Assembly: GCA_022432975.1 (NCBI GenBank) | Contig: CM039506.1 | Coordinates: 17,868,121 to 17,932,120 of the forward strand | Reading direction: 5' to 3' | DNA from: Begonia masoniana | Lineage: Eukaryota > Streptophyta > Magnoliopsida > Cucurbitales > Begoniaceae | Length of the DNA stretch: 64,000 bases | Part shown: piece after piece, positions 47,141-62,760 of the stretch | Numbering within the stretch: position 1 is the stretch's first letter | Layout of the letters: each line of letters begins with the position of its first letter | Position numbers and translations under genes: made by a program | Notes under the pieces: model-generated | Databases searched by the model: none | Seen by the model: the letters and a program-made list of their open reading frames with translations, nothing else | What the model was told of the DNA's origin: nothing

Positions 47141-48074
47141 TGATGTAATCAAAGGAGCAACCAAGGACAATCAAGAAGCAATAGGGAGTCAAGATCCATT
47201 GATGAACATAGGAGGGACCTAAGATATTAGAGATCTTAGACCCAACACGCAATGCGGAATTCAAAGGGAATAATGCCTTTATTGATTCAAAAGAACAAGA
47301 AGAAGGAACTTGACCCCAATCGAAAGTTAACGATGAACCGAAGTTATCAGAAAGTAGTTAGACCCGAACCAAACTCGTTTGTTGAACCTAAGCTTATCAA
47401 GTTCGATCTTTCAAGAATACACTAGAAGAAGATCAAGTTCTAATCCAAGAACTTAAGAAGAGAATTATAAGGATCTCACCTCAAAGAAAAGCTTCATAAA
47501 ATCAATTCATTCAAAAGTTCCTAAAATCTATTACAAGTCCTCCCTTAATAGGCAAAGGGATAAATCTAATAAGGCAATAACATAATTAGAAATAATCAAA
47601 TATCCTAATTAGACAATAGAAAAGTTTCTAAAAAAAGAAAAGTAAAATTGTAATTTGGAAAGTAGTGCAAGTGGATGGTGACCGCGACAATTAGGTTTAA
47701 GTAGCATGAGCCCTGAGTTAATTCAGATTATGGGCCTAGCCCAATGGTGTGGCACGTGTAGAACTTTGAAGTTAAAAACTCTTGGGCTAGAGCAATGCCA
47801 TATTGGGTGCCATGTTGGAAGTCTTTATTTTTGAGACATCTCTTACGTTTTGGGCTTCTTTTCCAATCCTGCTTCTTCGTCAACACTTAATAAGATTATG
47901 GCCCGTTGCATATGTTGTGATGATTCCTTTTCTTGGATGATTTAATTAAAATTTATAGTCTTTTGTTTATTTTTCTTGTTCTTGATCTCGACATTGGTTC
48001 TCTTATGTTCATCAATGGATCTCGACTCCCTATTGATTCTTGATTGGTCCTTGGTTTGCTCATTTGATTACTCA
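47141..48074 (-). repeat. C 3' LTR with inverted ends
   Basis: Bounded by a ~75-bp imperfect inverted repeat (47141-47216 and 48001-48074), starting TGATGTAATCAAA and ending TTTGATTACTCA. The right LTR instead starts TGATGCGAACCTAAG, so the original left end may be the TGATGAACAT at 47200 and the first 59 bp an added inverted copy. Confidence 0.65.
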
Positions 48075-48212
48075 TTCCCTCCTCTTTGAAAAGATTTGGC
48101 CTCGAATCGCATCAAACAAAATAGTCACTAACATTAAAAGTAGCGCTTACATTACCATATTCATTCGGTAAGTCAATCTTGTGAGCATTGTCGTTGATGC
48201 GTTCCAACACTT

Positions 48213-50101
48213 GAAGTGAAGGTTCTTTTACTTCATCAAACGCATTACTAAGTCCTAATTACGCGTCCATGAAGCTTATTGGGTCCTCAATACACTTCGT
48301 TCTCATCACTTCAAGTTAAAGCCTTGAAGGTGAAATGGATAACTTCGGTTGTAACAACAAGTCATGTAACAGTCAACCTCATTAGCTTGATACGTTCAGT
48401 TCTTTTGAACAAATCGATTGAAGTGAAGGTTCTTTTACTTCATCAAACGCATTACTAAGTCCTAATTACGCGTCCATGAAGCTTATTGGGTCCTCAATAC
48501 ACTTCGTTCTCATCACTTCAAGTTAAAGCCTTGAAGGTGAAATGGATAACTTCGGTTGTAACAACAAGTCATGTAACAGTCAACCTCATTAGCTTGATAC
48601 GTTCAGTTCTTTTGAACAAATCGATTGAAGTGAAGGTTCTTTTACTTCATCAAACGCATTACTAAGTCCTAATTACGCGTCCATGAAGCTTATTGGGTCC
48701 TCAATACACTTCGTTCTCATCACTTCAAGTTAAAGCCTTGAAGGTGAAATGGATAACTTCGGTTGTAACAACAAGTCATGTAACAGTCAACCTCATTAGC
48801 TTGATACGTTCAGTTCTTTTGAACAAATCGATTGAAGTGAAGGTTCTTTTACTTCATCAAACGCATTACTAAGTCCTAATTACGCGTCCATGAAGCTTAT
48901 TGGGTCCTCAATACACTTCGTTCTCATCACTTCAAGTTAAAGCCTTGAAGGTGAAATGGATAACTTCGGTTGTAACAACAAGTCATGTAACAGTCAACCT
49001 CATTAGCTTGATACGTTCAGTTCTTTTGAACAAATCGATTGAAGTGAAGGTTCTTTTACTTCATCAAACGCATTACTAAGTCCTAATTACGCGTCCATGA
49101 AGCTTATTGGGTCCTCAATACACTTCGTTCTCATCACTTCAAGTTAAAGCCTTGAAGGTGAAATGGATAACTTCGGTTGTAACAACAAGTCATGTAACAG
49201 TCAACCTCATTAGCTTGATACGTTCAGTTCTTTTGAACAAATCGATTGAAGTGAAGGTTCTTTTACTTCATCAAACGCATTACTAAGTCCTAATTACGCG
49301 TCCATGAAGCTTATTGGGTCCTCAATACACTTCGTTCTCATCACTTCAAGTTAAAGCCTTGAAGGTGAAATGGATAACTTCGGTTGTAACAACAAGTCAT
49401 GTAACAGTCAACCTCATTAGCTTGATACGTTCAGTTCTTTTGAACAAATCGATTGAAGTGAAGGTTCTTTTACTTCATCAAACGCATTACTAAGTCCTAA
49501 TTACGCGTCCATGAAGCTTATTGGGTCCTCAATACACTTCGTTCTCATCACTTCAAGTTAAAGCCTTGAAGGTGAAATGGATAACTTCGGTTGTAACAAC
49601 AAGTCATGTAACAGTCAACCTCATTAGCTTGATACGTTCAGTTCTTTTGAACAAATCGATTGAAGTGAAGGTTCTTTTACTTCATCAAACGCATTACTAA
49701 GTCCTAATTACGCGTCCATGAAGCTTATTGGGTCCTCAATACACTTCGTTCTCATCACTTCAAGTTAAAGCCTTGAAGGTGAAATGGATAACTTCGGTTG
49801 TAACAACAAGTCATGTAACAGTCAACCTCATTAGCTTGATACGTTCAGTTCTTTTGAACAAATCGATTGAAGTGAAGGTTCTTTTACTTCATCAAACGCA
49901 TTACTAAGTCCTAATTACGCGTCCATGAAGCTTATTGGGTCCTCAATACACTTCGTTCTCATCACTTCAAGTTAAAGCCTTGAAGGTGAAATGGATAACT
50001 TCGGTTGTAACAACAAGTCATGTAACAGTCAACCTCATTAGCTTGATACGTTCAGTTCTTTTGAACAAATCGATTGAAGTGAAGGTTCTTTTACTTCATC
50101 A
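48213..50101. repeat. 207-bp satellite array (S207)
   Basis: Nine full 207-bp units between 48213 and 50075 plus a 26-bp closing piece, all apparently identical. Each unit holds cttcaag/cttgaag and gttc-tttt-gaac hairpins. Element C single-copy sequence enters and leaves at the same words (gaagtgaaggttc ... cttcatcaa), so the array looks like an in-place amplification in the element interior. Confidence 0.95.
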
Positions 50102-50109
50102 ACACATTT

Positions 50110-50740
50110 GTTTTCATTGAATTTGTTTCCTCTCTCCCAAATCGTTTTTTATCTCTTTTCTCTCGATTTTTTCTCTCTTTGTGCTCCCTCAGTTGTTCAA
50201 ACCCCTTGGACTCTTTCAACTATTTTTCTTTCTCCACTTGCTTTTTCTATTTGGCTTCTTTTTCAACTAATTTATTTTCACCTTTTTCTTTCTCTCTCTT
50301 GTCCTTAATGATTTGAAATTTGTTCGTGATCATCTCTTGATCTTTAATTGCCTCCCACGACTTTAATGGTGTAAGGATCATAGATCTTCCATTGTTAACC
50401 AATGCATACTCGTTCTTTGATCCATCGGTCTTGAATTTTTGTGAAATACATTGGTAGCAGCGGTTTTGCTCTTAGGTTCTGGTCTCGGTTTTGACTTTCA
50501 TCCTTCCAATTTGATTTCCATGATGAATTCAAAGTTGATCTCATCTTAGAATTCCTTTTTGCTCTTAGTTGCCGTTCTCTCTCGTTAATTGTGAGCATTC
50601 TTCAAAGTCCACATAATGTTGTAGATCTACGACATCTGCAATCTCTCTATTTAGTCCCTCCACAATCGAGACCATTGTTTCTTCGTCGTCTTCCTCCACA
50701 TTAACCTTTTCCGTATTTTCATCTCTTTATAATAATCTTC
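50110..50740 (-). pseudogene. element C gag remnant
   Basis: The minus strand about 50740-50560 reads VNVEEDDEETMVSIVEGLN, then REIADVVDLQHYVDFEE, a stretch typical of the end of the Ty3/gypsy gag domain. 50598-50395 continues with RERERQLRAKRNSK and SSWKSNWKDE. Further on a Lys/Glu-rich tail (REKEKGENKLVEKEAKQKK) extends toward 50110. Zinc knuckle and pol are not found. The Reina/CRM type is possible from these phrases but unproven. Stops and frame changes occur. Confidence 0.65.
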
Positions 50741-51339
50741 TACGCTTTTATAACCTTGATCAATTTTGGAGTTTTCGAGACAAATTTCTATAATACTGTG
50801 ATGGAACAAATCTTTTTCGCATGAGTGTCTTCATGTTCTTCCCATGTGGAACTTGTGACTCACCATACCTTCATCGGTACTTTACTAGTTGATCCACCAT
50901 TGTTAGCTAGTCGTGAACTTCCTTGTCACAAATTAAGTTTTTTTCATCGTGTAGTTTTTGGTATTCAAACATAAGTCAACTTTTTTTTCTTTTCCCATCC
51001 AAATACACTTCGAGATCACTTTTTCCTCGGAAAGAAGGATTTTACCTTGATGTTCCTTAGATTACCATCTTCTCGATACGACCTATCATTCCTTTTCCCT
51101 TCGTTGATATGCCACTATCATCTTTGAATTTCCATCAAAACCCTTCCTTTGCCGGGGCGTTGACTATGGGATGGAGATTACAACGTTCCTCCTCTTCGTA
51201 TTTAGCGTCATTGTATTGATTCGTGTATAGCTCTCATGAATATCCTTACATCAATTTCATTCTCCTCTCCGCTTATGATTTTGAATGTTTTTCTTTTTTA
51301 CTTTTTAAATAAATCACGTAAAAGATAAATTGCAAAATT
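50741..51339. other. C internal sequence, no gene
   Basis: Presumably the 5' part of gag and leader in minus orientation. Short fragments only; I could not align any motif. Confidence 0.5.
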
Positions 51340-52760
<1,421 letters not shown>

Positions 52761-53043
52761 GAAACCCGGCAAACTTGTAGAAATAGAAATCCGACTTGAG
52801 ATTCTGACGCTAGGGTTCGAGACAAGCAAAGAATTCCTTTATCGATTGGTCGTACAAAAGAGTTTCTCGTTATTAACAAACAAGAGCTCCTTTTTTTTTT
52901 TTGAATTTTCAGAATTTTTTTTGAATTTTCAGATTTTTTTTTTTCCAACTAAAACGAAAGTAAAAGAATTAAAAGGTTTTGTGGAGAAGAAAAGAAGAAT
53001 AACGAGAACGATAAAAATAGCTTCTCTGAATCGTAGAACCTTC

Positions 53044-53055
53044 GCTCTGATACCA
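53044..53055 (-). promoter_or_regulatory. C primer binding site
   Basis: The minus strand reads TGGTATCAGAGC exactly, two bases from the LTR start at 53058. Confidence 0.88.
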
Positions 53056-53057
53056 AA

Positions 53058-53433
53058 TGATGCGAACCTAAGATATTAGAGATCTTAGACCCACCGCATG
53101 CGGAATTCAAAGGGAATAATGCCTTATTGATTCGAAAGAACAAGGAATGACTTGACCCCAATCGAAAGTTAACGATGGAACCAAGTTATCAGAATAGTAG
53201 TTAGACCCGAACCAAACTCGTTGGTTGAACCTAAGCTATCAAGTTCGATCTTTTCAAGAATACACTAGAAGAAGATCAAGTTCTAATTCCAAGAACTTAA
53301 GAAAAGAATTATAAGGATCTCACCTCAAAGCAAAGCTTCATAAAAATCAATTCATTCAAAAGTTCCTAAAATCTATTACAAGTCTCCCTTAAATAGGCAA
53401 AGGGATAAATCTATAAGGCAATAACATAATTAA
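53058..53433 (-). repeat. C 5' LTR, truncated
   Basis: Matches about 47200-47605, then switches to the B-type 27/42-bp array at about 53434 after ataattaaaaataa. Confidence 0.8.
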
Positions 53434-55459
53434 AAATAATTCTACTCGAGACACTTAGGCGTACATCTCTCGTAGAAATTGTTCTACTCGAGACACTTAG
53501 GCGTACATCTCTCGTAGAGACACTTAGGCGTACATCTCTCGTAGAGACACTTAGGCGTACATCTCTCGTAGAGACACTTAGGCGTACATCTCTCGTAGAG
53601 ACACTTAGGCGTACATCTCTCGTAGAGACACTTAGGCGTACATCTCTCGTAGAGACACTTAGGCGTACATCTCTCGTAGAGACACTTAGGCGTACATCTC
53701 TCGTAGAGACACTTAGGCGTACATCTCTCGTAGAAATTGTTCTACTCGAGACACTTAGGCGTACATCTCTCGTAGAAATTGTTCTACTCGAGACACTTAG
53801 GCGTACATCTCTCGTAGAGACACTTAGGCGTACATCTCTCGTAGAGACACTTAGGCGTACATCTCTCGTAGAGACACTTAGGCGTACATCTCTCGTAGAG
53901 ACACTTAGGCGTACATCTCTCGTAGAGACACTTAGGCGTACATCTCTCGTAGAGACACTTAGGCGTACATCTCTCGTAGAGACACTTAGGCGTACATCTC
54001 TCGTAGAGACACTTAGGCGTACATCTCTCGTAGAAATTGTTCTACTCGAGACACTTAGGCGTACATCTCTCGTAGAAATTGTTCTACTCGAGACACTTAG
54101 GCGTACATCTCTCGTAGAGACACTTAGGCGTACATCTCTCGTAGAGACACTTAGGCGTACATCTCTCGTAGAAATGAGTTCTACTCGAGACACTTAGGCG
54201 TACATCTCTCGTAGAGACACTTAGGCGTACATCTCTCGTAGAGACACTTAGGCGTACATCTCTCGTAGAGACACTTAGGCGTACATCTCTCGTAGAGACA
54301 CTTAGGCGTACATCTCTCGTAGAGACACTTAGGCGTACATCTCTCGTAGAGACACTTAGGCGTACATCTCTCGTAGAGACACTTAGGCGTACATCTCTCG
54401 TAGAGACACTTAGGCGTACATCTCTCGTAGAAATTGTTCTACTCGAGACACTTAGGCGTACATCTCTCGTAGAGACACTTAGGCGTACATCTCTCGTAGA
54501 GACACTTAGGCGTACATCTCTCGTAGAGACACTTAGGCGTACATCTCTCGTAGAAATGAGTTCTACTCGAGACACTTAGGCGTACATCTCTCGTAGAGAC
54601 ACTTAGGCGTACATCTCTCGTAGAGACACTTAGGCGTACATCTCTCGTAGAGACACTTAGGCGTACATCTCTCGTAGAGACACTTAGGCGTACATCTCTC
54701 GTAGAGACACTTAGGCGTACATCTCTCGTAGAGACACTTAGGCGTACATCTCTCGTAGAGACACTTAGGCGTACATCTCTCGTAGAAATTGTTCTACTCG
54801 AGACACTTAGGCGTACATCTCTCGTAGAGACACTTAGGCGTACATCTCTCGTAGAGACACTTAGGCGTACATCTCTCGTAGAGACACTTAGGCGTACATC
54901 TCTCGTAGAGACACTTAGGCGTACATCTCTCGTAGAGACACTTAGGCGTACATCTCTCGTAGAGACACTTAGGCGTACATCTCTCGTAGAAATTGTTCTA
55001 CTCGAGACACTTAGGCGTACATCTCTCGTAGAGACACTTAGGCGTACATCTCTCGTAGAGACACTTAGGCGTACATCTCTCGTAGAAATTGTTCTACTCG
55101 AGACACTTAGGCGTACATCTCTCGTAGAAATTGTTCTACTCGAGACACTTAGGCGTACATCTCTCATAGAAATTGTTCTACTCGAGACACTTAGGCGTAC
55201 ATCTCTCGTAGAAATTGTTCTACTCGAGACACTTAGGCGTACATCTCTCGTAGAAATTGTTCTACTCGAGACACTTAGGCGTACATCTCTCGTAGAAATT
55301 GTTCTACTCGAGACACTTAGGCGTACATCTCTCGTAGAGACACTTAGGCGTACATCTCTCGTAGAGACACTTAGGCGTACATCTCTCGTAGAAATTGTTC
55401 TACTCGAGACACTTAGGCGTACATCTCTCGTAGAAATTGTTCTACTCGAGACACTTAGG
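53434..55459 (-). repeat. expanded 27/42-bp array of B 5' LTR
   Basis: About 2.0 kb of units gagacacttaggcgtacatc + tctcgta (27 bp), with some extended by aaattgttctactcg to 42 bp. It occupies the place where the other B LTR has ~0.4 kb. Both periods are multiples of three, which explains the long open frames on the minus strand. Two units carry a ttctactcg-with-gag variant (54175, 54557) and one has a C-to-T change (near 55165); otherwise uniform. Confidence 0.95.
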
Positions 55460-58400
55460 TGAAATGGATAACTTCGGTTGTAACAACAAGTCATGTAACA
55501 GTCAACCTCATTAGCTTGATACGTTCAGTTCTTTTGGAACAAATCGATTGAAGTGAAGGTTCTTTTACTTCATCAAACGCATTACTAAGTCCTAATTACG
55601 CGTCCATGAAGCTTATTGGGTCCTCAATACACTTCGTTCTCATCACTTCAAGTTAAAGCCTTGAAGGTGAAATGGATAACTTCGGTTGTAACAACAAGTC
55701 ATGTAACAGTCAACCTCATTAGCTTGATACGTTCAGTTCTTTTGGAACAAATCGATTGAAGTGAAGGTTCTTTTACTTCATCAAACGCATTACTAAGTCC
55801 TAATTACGCGTCCATGAAGCTTATTGGGTCCTCAATACACTTCGTTCTCATCACTTCAAGTTAAAGCCTTGAAGGTGAAATGGATAACTTCGGTTGTAAC
55901 AACAAGTCATGTAACAGTCAACCTCATTAGCTTGATACGTTCAGTTCTTTTGGAACAAATCGATTGAAGTGAAGGTTCTTTTACTTCATCAAACGCATTA
56001 CTAAGTCCTAATTACGCGTCCATGAAGCTTATTGGGTCCTCAATACACTTCGTTCTCATCACTTCAAGTTAAAGCCTTGAAGGTGAAATGGATAACTTCG
56101 GTTGTAACAACAAGTCATGTAACAGTCAACCTCATTAGCTTGATACGTTCAGTTCTTTTGGAACAAATCGATTGAAGTGAAGGTTCTTTTACTTCATCAA
56201 ACGCATTACTAAGTCCTAATTACGCGTCCATGAAGCTTATTGGGTCCTCAATACACTTCGTTCTCATCACTTCAAGTTAAAGCCTTGAAGGTGAAATGGA
56301 TAACTTCGGTTGTAACAACAAGTCATGTAACAGTCAACCTCATTAGCTTGATACGTTCAGTTCTTTTGGAACAAATCGATTGAAGTGAAGGTTCTTTTAC
56401 TTCATCAAACGCATTACTAAGTCCTAATTACGCGTCCATGAAGCTTATTGGGTCCTCAATACACTTCGTTCTCATCACTTCAAGTTAAAGCCTTGAAGGT
56501 GAAATGGATAACTTCGGTTGTAACAACAAGTCATGTAACAGTCAACCTCATTAGCTTGATACGTTCAGTTCTTTTGGAACAAATCGATTGAAGTGAAGGT
56601 TCTTTTACTTCATCAAACGCATTACTAAGTCCTAATTACGCGTCCATGAAGCTTATTGGGTCCTCAATACACTTCGTTCTCATCACTTCAAGTTAAAGCC
56701 TTGAAGGTGAAATGGATAACTTCGGTTGTAACAACAAGTCATGTAACAGTCAACCTCATTAGCTTGATACGTTCAGTTCTTTTGGAACAAATCGATTGAA
56801 GTGAAGGTTCTTTTACTTCATCAAACGCATTACTAAGTCCTAATTACGCGTCCATGAAGCTTATTGGGTCCTCAATACACTTCGTTCTCATCACTTCAAG
56901 TTAAAGCCTTGAAGGTGAAATGGATAACTTCGGTTGTAACAACAAGTCATGTAACAGTCAACCTCATTAGCTTGATACGTTCAGTTCTTTTGGAACAAAT
57001 CGATTGAAGTGAAGGTTCTTTTACTTCATCAAACGCATTACTAAGTCCTAATTACGCGTCCATGAAGCTTATTGGGTCCTCAATACACTTCGTTCTCATC
57101 ACTTCAAGTTAAAGCCTTGAAGGTGAAATGGATAACTTCGGTTGTAACAACAAGTCATGTAACAGTCAACCTCATTAGCTTGATACGTTCAGTTCTTTTG
57201 GAACAAATCGATTGAAGTGAAGGTTCTTTTACTTCATCAAACGCATTACTAAGTCCTAATTACGCGTCCATGAAGCTTATTGGGTCCTCAATACACTTCG
57301 TTCTCATCACTTCAAGTTAAAGCCTTGAAGGTGAAATGGATAACTTCGGTTGTAACAACAAGTCATGTAACAGTCAACCTCATTAGCTTGATACGTTCAG
57401 TTCTTTTGGAACAAATCGATTGAAGTGAAGGTTCTTTTACTTCATCAAACGCATTACTAAGTCCTAATTACGCGTCCATGAAGCTTATTGGGTCCTCAAT
57501 ACACTTCGTTCTCATCACTTCAAGTTAAAGCCTTGAAGGTGAAATGGATAACTTCGGTTGTAACAACAAGTCATGTAACAGTCAACCTCATTAGCTTGAT
57601 ACGTTCAGTTCTTTTGGAACAAATCGATTGAAGTGAAGGTTCTTTTACTTCATCAAACGCATTACTAAGTCCTAATTACGCGTCCATGAAGCTTATTGGG
57701 TCCTCAATACACTTCGTTCTCATCACTTCAAGTTAAAGCCTTGAAGGTGAAATGGATAACTTCGGTTGTAACAACAAGTCATGTAACAGTCAACCTCATT
57801 AGCTTGATACGTTCAGTTCTTTTGGAACAAATCGATTGAAGTGAAGGTTCTTTTACTTCATCAAACGCATTACTAAGTCCTAATTACGCGTCCATGAAGC
57901 TTATTGGGTCCTCAATACACTTCGTTCTCATCACTTCAAGTTAAAGCCTTGAAGGTGAAATGGATAACTTCGGTTGTAACAACAAGTCATGTAACAGTCA
58001 ACCTCATTAGCTTGATACGTTCAGTTCTTTTGGAACAAATCGATTGAAGTGAAGGTTCTTTTACTTCATCAAACGCATTACTAAGTCCTAATTACGCGTC
58101 CATGAAGCTTATTGGGTCCTCAATACACTTCGTTCTCATCACTTCAAGTTAAAGCCTTGAAGGTGAAATGGATAACTTCGGTTGTAACAACAAGTCATGT
58201 AACAGTCAACCTCATTAGCTTGATACGTTCAGTTCTTTTGGAACAAATCGATTGAAGTGAAGGTTCTTTTACTTCATCAAACGCATTACTAAGTCCTAAT
58301 TACGCGTCCATGAAGCTTATTGGGTCCTCAATACACTTCGTTCTCATCACTTCAAGTTAAAGCCTTGAAGGTGAAATGGATAACTTCGGTTGTAACAACA

Positions 58401-58568
58401 AGTCATGTAACAGTCAACCTCATTAGCTTGATACGTTCAGTTCTTTTGGAACAAATCGATTGAAGTGAAGGTTCTTTTACTTCATCAAACGCATTACTAA
58501 GTCCTAATTACGCGTCCATGAAGCTTATTGGGTCCTCAATACACTTCGTTCTCATCACTTCAAGTTAA
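55460..58568. repeat. 208-bp satellite array (S208)
   Basis: About 14.9 units of the same satellite as S207 but with one added G in every unit (ttttggaac versus ttttgaac). It replaces about 0.77 kb of the B LTR. Left joint shares AGG with the LTR repeat; right joint shares TTAAA with the LTR sequence that resumes at 58568. Confidence 0.95.
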
Positions 58569-59143
58569 AACCCTTGAAAAATGAAGAAGAGAAGGTGGAA
58601 GATGTCTTCATTGTGGCTGGTTTCGTGGAAAGAAAGGAGGAAGAAAAAATTATTTTTGCTTTCAACCACTTAAACATTCAAATTTATAACAAACACTTTC
58701 TTACCTTTTAATTTCTTCCACCAAATTTCACTATATTAAAAATTAACCTCACCTTTTCTTTTTCTTACATAAACCAACGTGGAGCTCAATCCTTTAAACC
58801 CTAACCTTTCTTTCCATACTTAACACTTTATTTCTTCCATTGGTCAGAAGTTTTTATGATTTTCAAACTTCTTTAGTCTTATGACTTTTCAACACTCTTG
58901 TCTCTTCCTTTACTTCATTCCAACATTGAAGCTTCTATTTCCTTCCCCTTTTGGTCACTTTTAATTACCTCTAAGTCAATTGAACTCAACCCAATTTCTA
59001 ACAACTTAATCTAGGGTTTCCTTTTAACTTCATATTCCATTTTCACTTACCTCAAGAGATTAGAAAACTCTAGGATTAACATTAAACTCTCATGACCTCC
59101 TTAACAAGGGCTATGCACGTATAGGAAATTCTCAGGTGTTACA
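58568..59143 (-). repeat. B 5' LTR, last part
   Basis: Matches 30990-31221 joined directly to 33647-34008, i.e. an allele of the LTR without solo LTR copy 3. Ends GGTGTTACA before the ACTTA duplication. Confidence 0.9.
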
Positions 59144-59148
59144 ACTTA

Positions 59149-60540
59149 CTCCTATTTGAGGACTCTTTCGTACATGTATAAAATCATACATGAATCACTT
59201 TTAATTAAATACATGTACTGATATATAAACGATACAAATATATAAACTAATGTAATTAACACGATACATGAAAAGAACTCTGAGATGAGTCTTTACAAAT
59301 GCATGGACTTGGCAAAATATATTAAGATATAATTAACAAAAAGATATTATTTGAATTACGCTTATAACTTTAACATAAACGCAATTTTTTTTTACTAAAA
59401 AAATATCTAATCTGTGAATAAGACTTAAAAGAGTACGCTCTCAACAAATGATATGTATAATCAGTAATTCCTAACAATTATCATTTGTTACGAGACGCTC
59501 GGAACAATTTTAATTGTTGTTCACTCCTTTGGAGTTCCAGCTTTACATGCCTTTATCTCCAAGAACATTTGTAGATTTTTTTAACCATAATCTTTGGCTT
59601 ACTACCTTGATCTTGCGTGAATGTTTAAATGGTATATACCGGATATATTTTGTTATTCTTTGTACCATTGTGTTCCTGACTCGTGTATAAGTTTTATCAT
59701 TTTTTCATTCATTTTCTCAATATATTAAACAATACAATGTATAATATGGGCTAAGAAGAATAAAAAGACTCTTTTCAATATTACATCTTTTCTACAAATT
59801 TGTCTCTTATTTCTCAATTGTATTAGACTTAATCAATATAAAAAATAGTCTAATGAATTGCATAAATATTAACTTGAATGTTAGAATTTAATGATTTCAA
59901 TTCTATTTGGTTCTAGCTCAAAAGCTGGCAATGTGACAAAAACCATATAACAAATTATGAGTTTATGCGTAGTAAAGAAATTGGGTTTCTCTCTCTCTTT
60001 GTCTCACACAGACACACACGCACGCCATTGAAAATCAAACACTATAGAACATAAACAAAAAACACTAAAACAAACACCAAAATTTACGTGAAAAAATTTA
60101 AAAAAATCACGGAAATGCAAAATTTACTATTGGGAAATCAAATTAAATTTTATTTTTGCAATTCAAGCAACAATGTAAAAAAAACTTAATTGAATAAACG
60201 CGACCAAGGCTAATTAGAATTCGAGTAACATTAAACTTAACAATCTCTCTTTACACATTGCCCATGAAATCTAAAACGCAAGCTTCTCGGCTCAACCCAA
60301 AATGAATACAGAATAGTGAACTCTCCATCTTCAATGAAATTTTTATGTGAGGAACAAATCTAAAAAACTTCAACAAAAATATCTCTCTTCCATAAAAATT
60401 CCGAAGGACCAATCAAGAAACTAAATACCGACAAGTTGTAAGCACTACTTAACTTGTGAGAGATACCCAAGACGGAAATCATCTGCCTCAATGGTATCCA
60501 CAATCTTAAAATCTTACACAACTAAAATCTAAATATGTAT
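59149..60540. other. AT-rich continuation of the copia flank, no gene
   Basis: Should contain the 5' side of the copia element. The gag frame hits a stop within 40 bp of the duplication and no LTR end or primer site was found. A short CT/CA-rich patch lies at 59987-60025. Confidence 0.45.
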
Positions 60541-61090
60541 AGCCCCCCACTGAAATTAACAAGCTCTAAAACATCAAGCATTAATGCATGAATAGTTCAT
60601 ATTGTATGGGTTTTATCCTTTTCTGGATTGCCTTTTATGACACCATTACGATGTGAAACTGAAACTAGTGATGATGTGGTGACGACATCATCCCACACAT
60701 ATGAGCTAGGCTAACATATTGACCCCCACTGAAATTAACAAGCTCTAAAACATTCAATGCATAATGCATTGAACTAGTTTCACATATTGTTATGGAGTTG
60801 ATCCTTCTTCTTGAATCTGCCTTTTATGACACCATTACGATGTGAAACTGAAACTAGTGAGGATGGGTGACGACATCATCCCACACATATGAGCTAGGCT
60901 AACATATGCCCCCCCACTGAAATTAACAAGCTCTAAACCATTCAATGATAATCATTGACTAGTTTTTAAAACATATTGTTAGAGGTTTTATCCTTCTTCT
61001 TGAATCTGCCTTTTATGACACCATTACGATGTGAAACTGAAACTAGTGCTTATGGGGTTACGACATCATCCCACACATATGACTATATCT
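60541..61090 (+). repeat. ~180-bp tandem repeat, three units
   Basis: Units begin with cccactgaaattaacaagc at about 60548, 60727 and 60915 and each includes tttatgacaccattacgatg. The first has a hairpin GATGATGT/ACATCATC. Units differ by several changes, unlike the satellites. The last runs into the A1652 tract. Confidence 0.9.
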
Positions 61091-61100
61091 ATCAACTCTG

Positions 61101-62754
<1,654 letters not shown>

Positions 62755-62760
62755 CCCTTC

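Noticed and set aside
48213..50101. CRISPR-like array
   Set aside because: Units are contiguous 207-bp direct repeats without unique spacers, in a plant genome.
53411..55494. Long minus-strand open frames of STRDVRLSV-type repeats
   Set aside because: Explained by 27- and 42-bp periods in a satellite. No start context and no related protein family.
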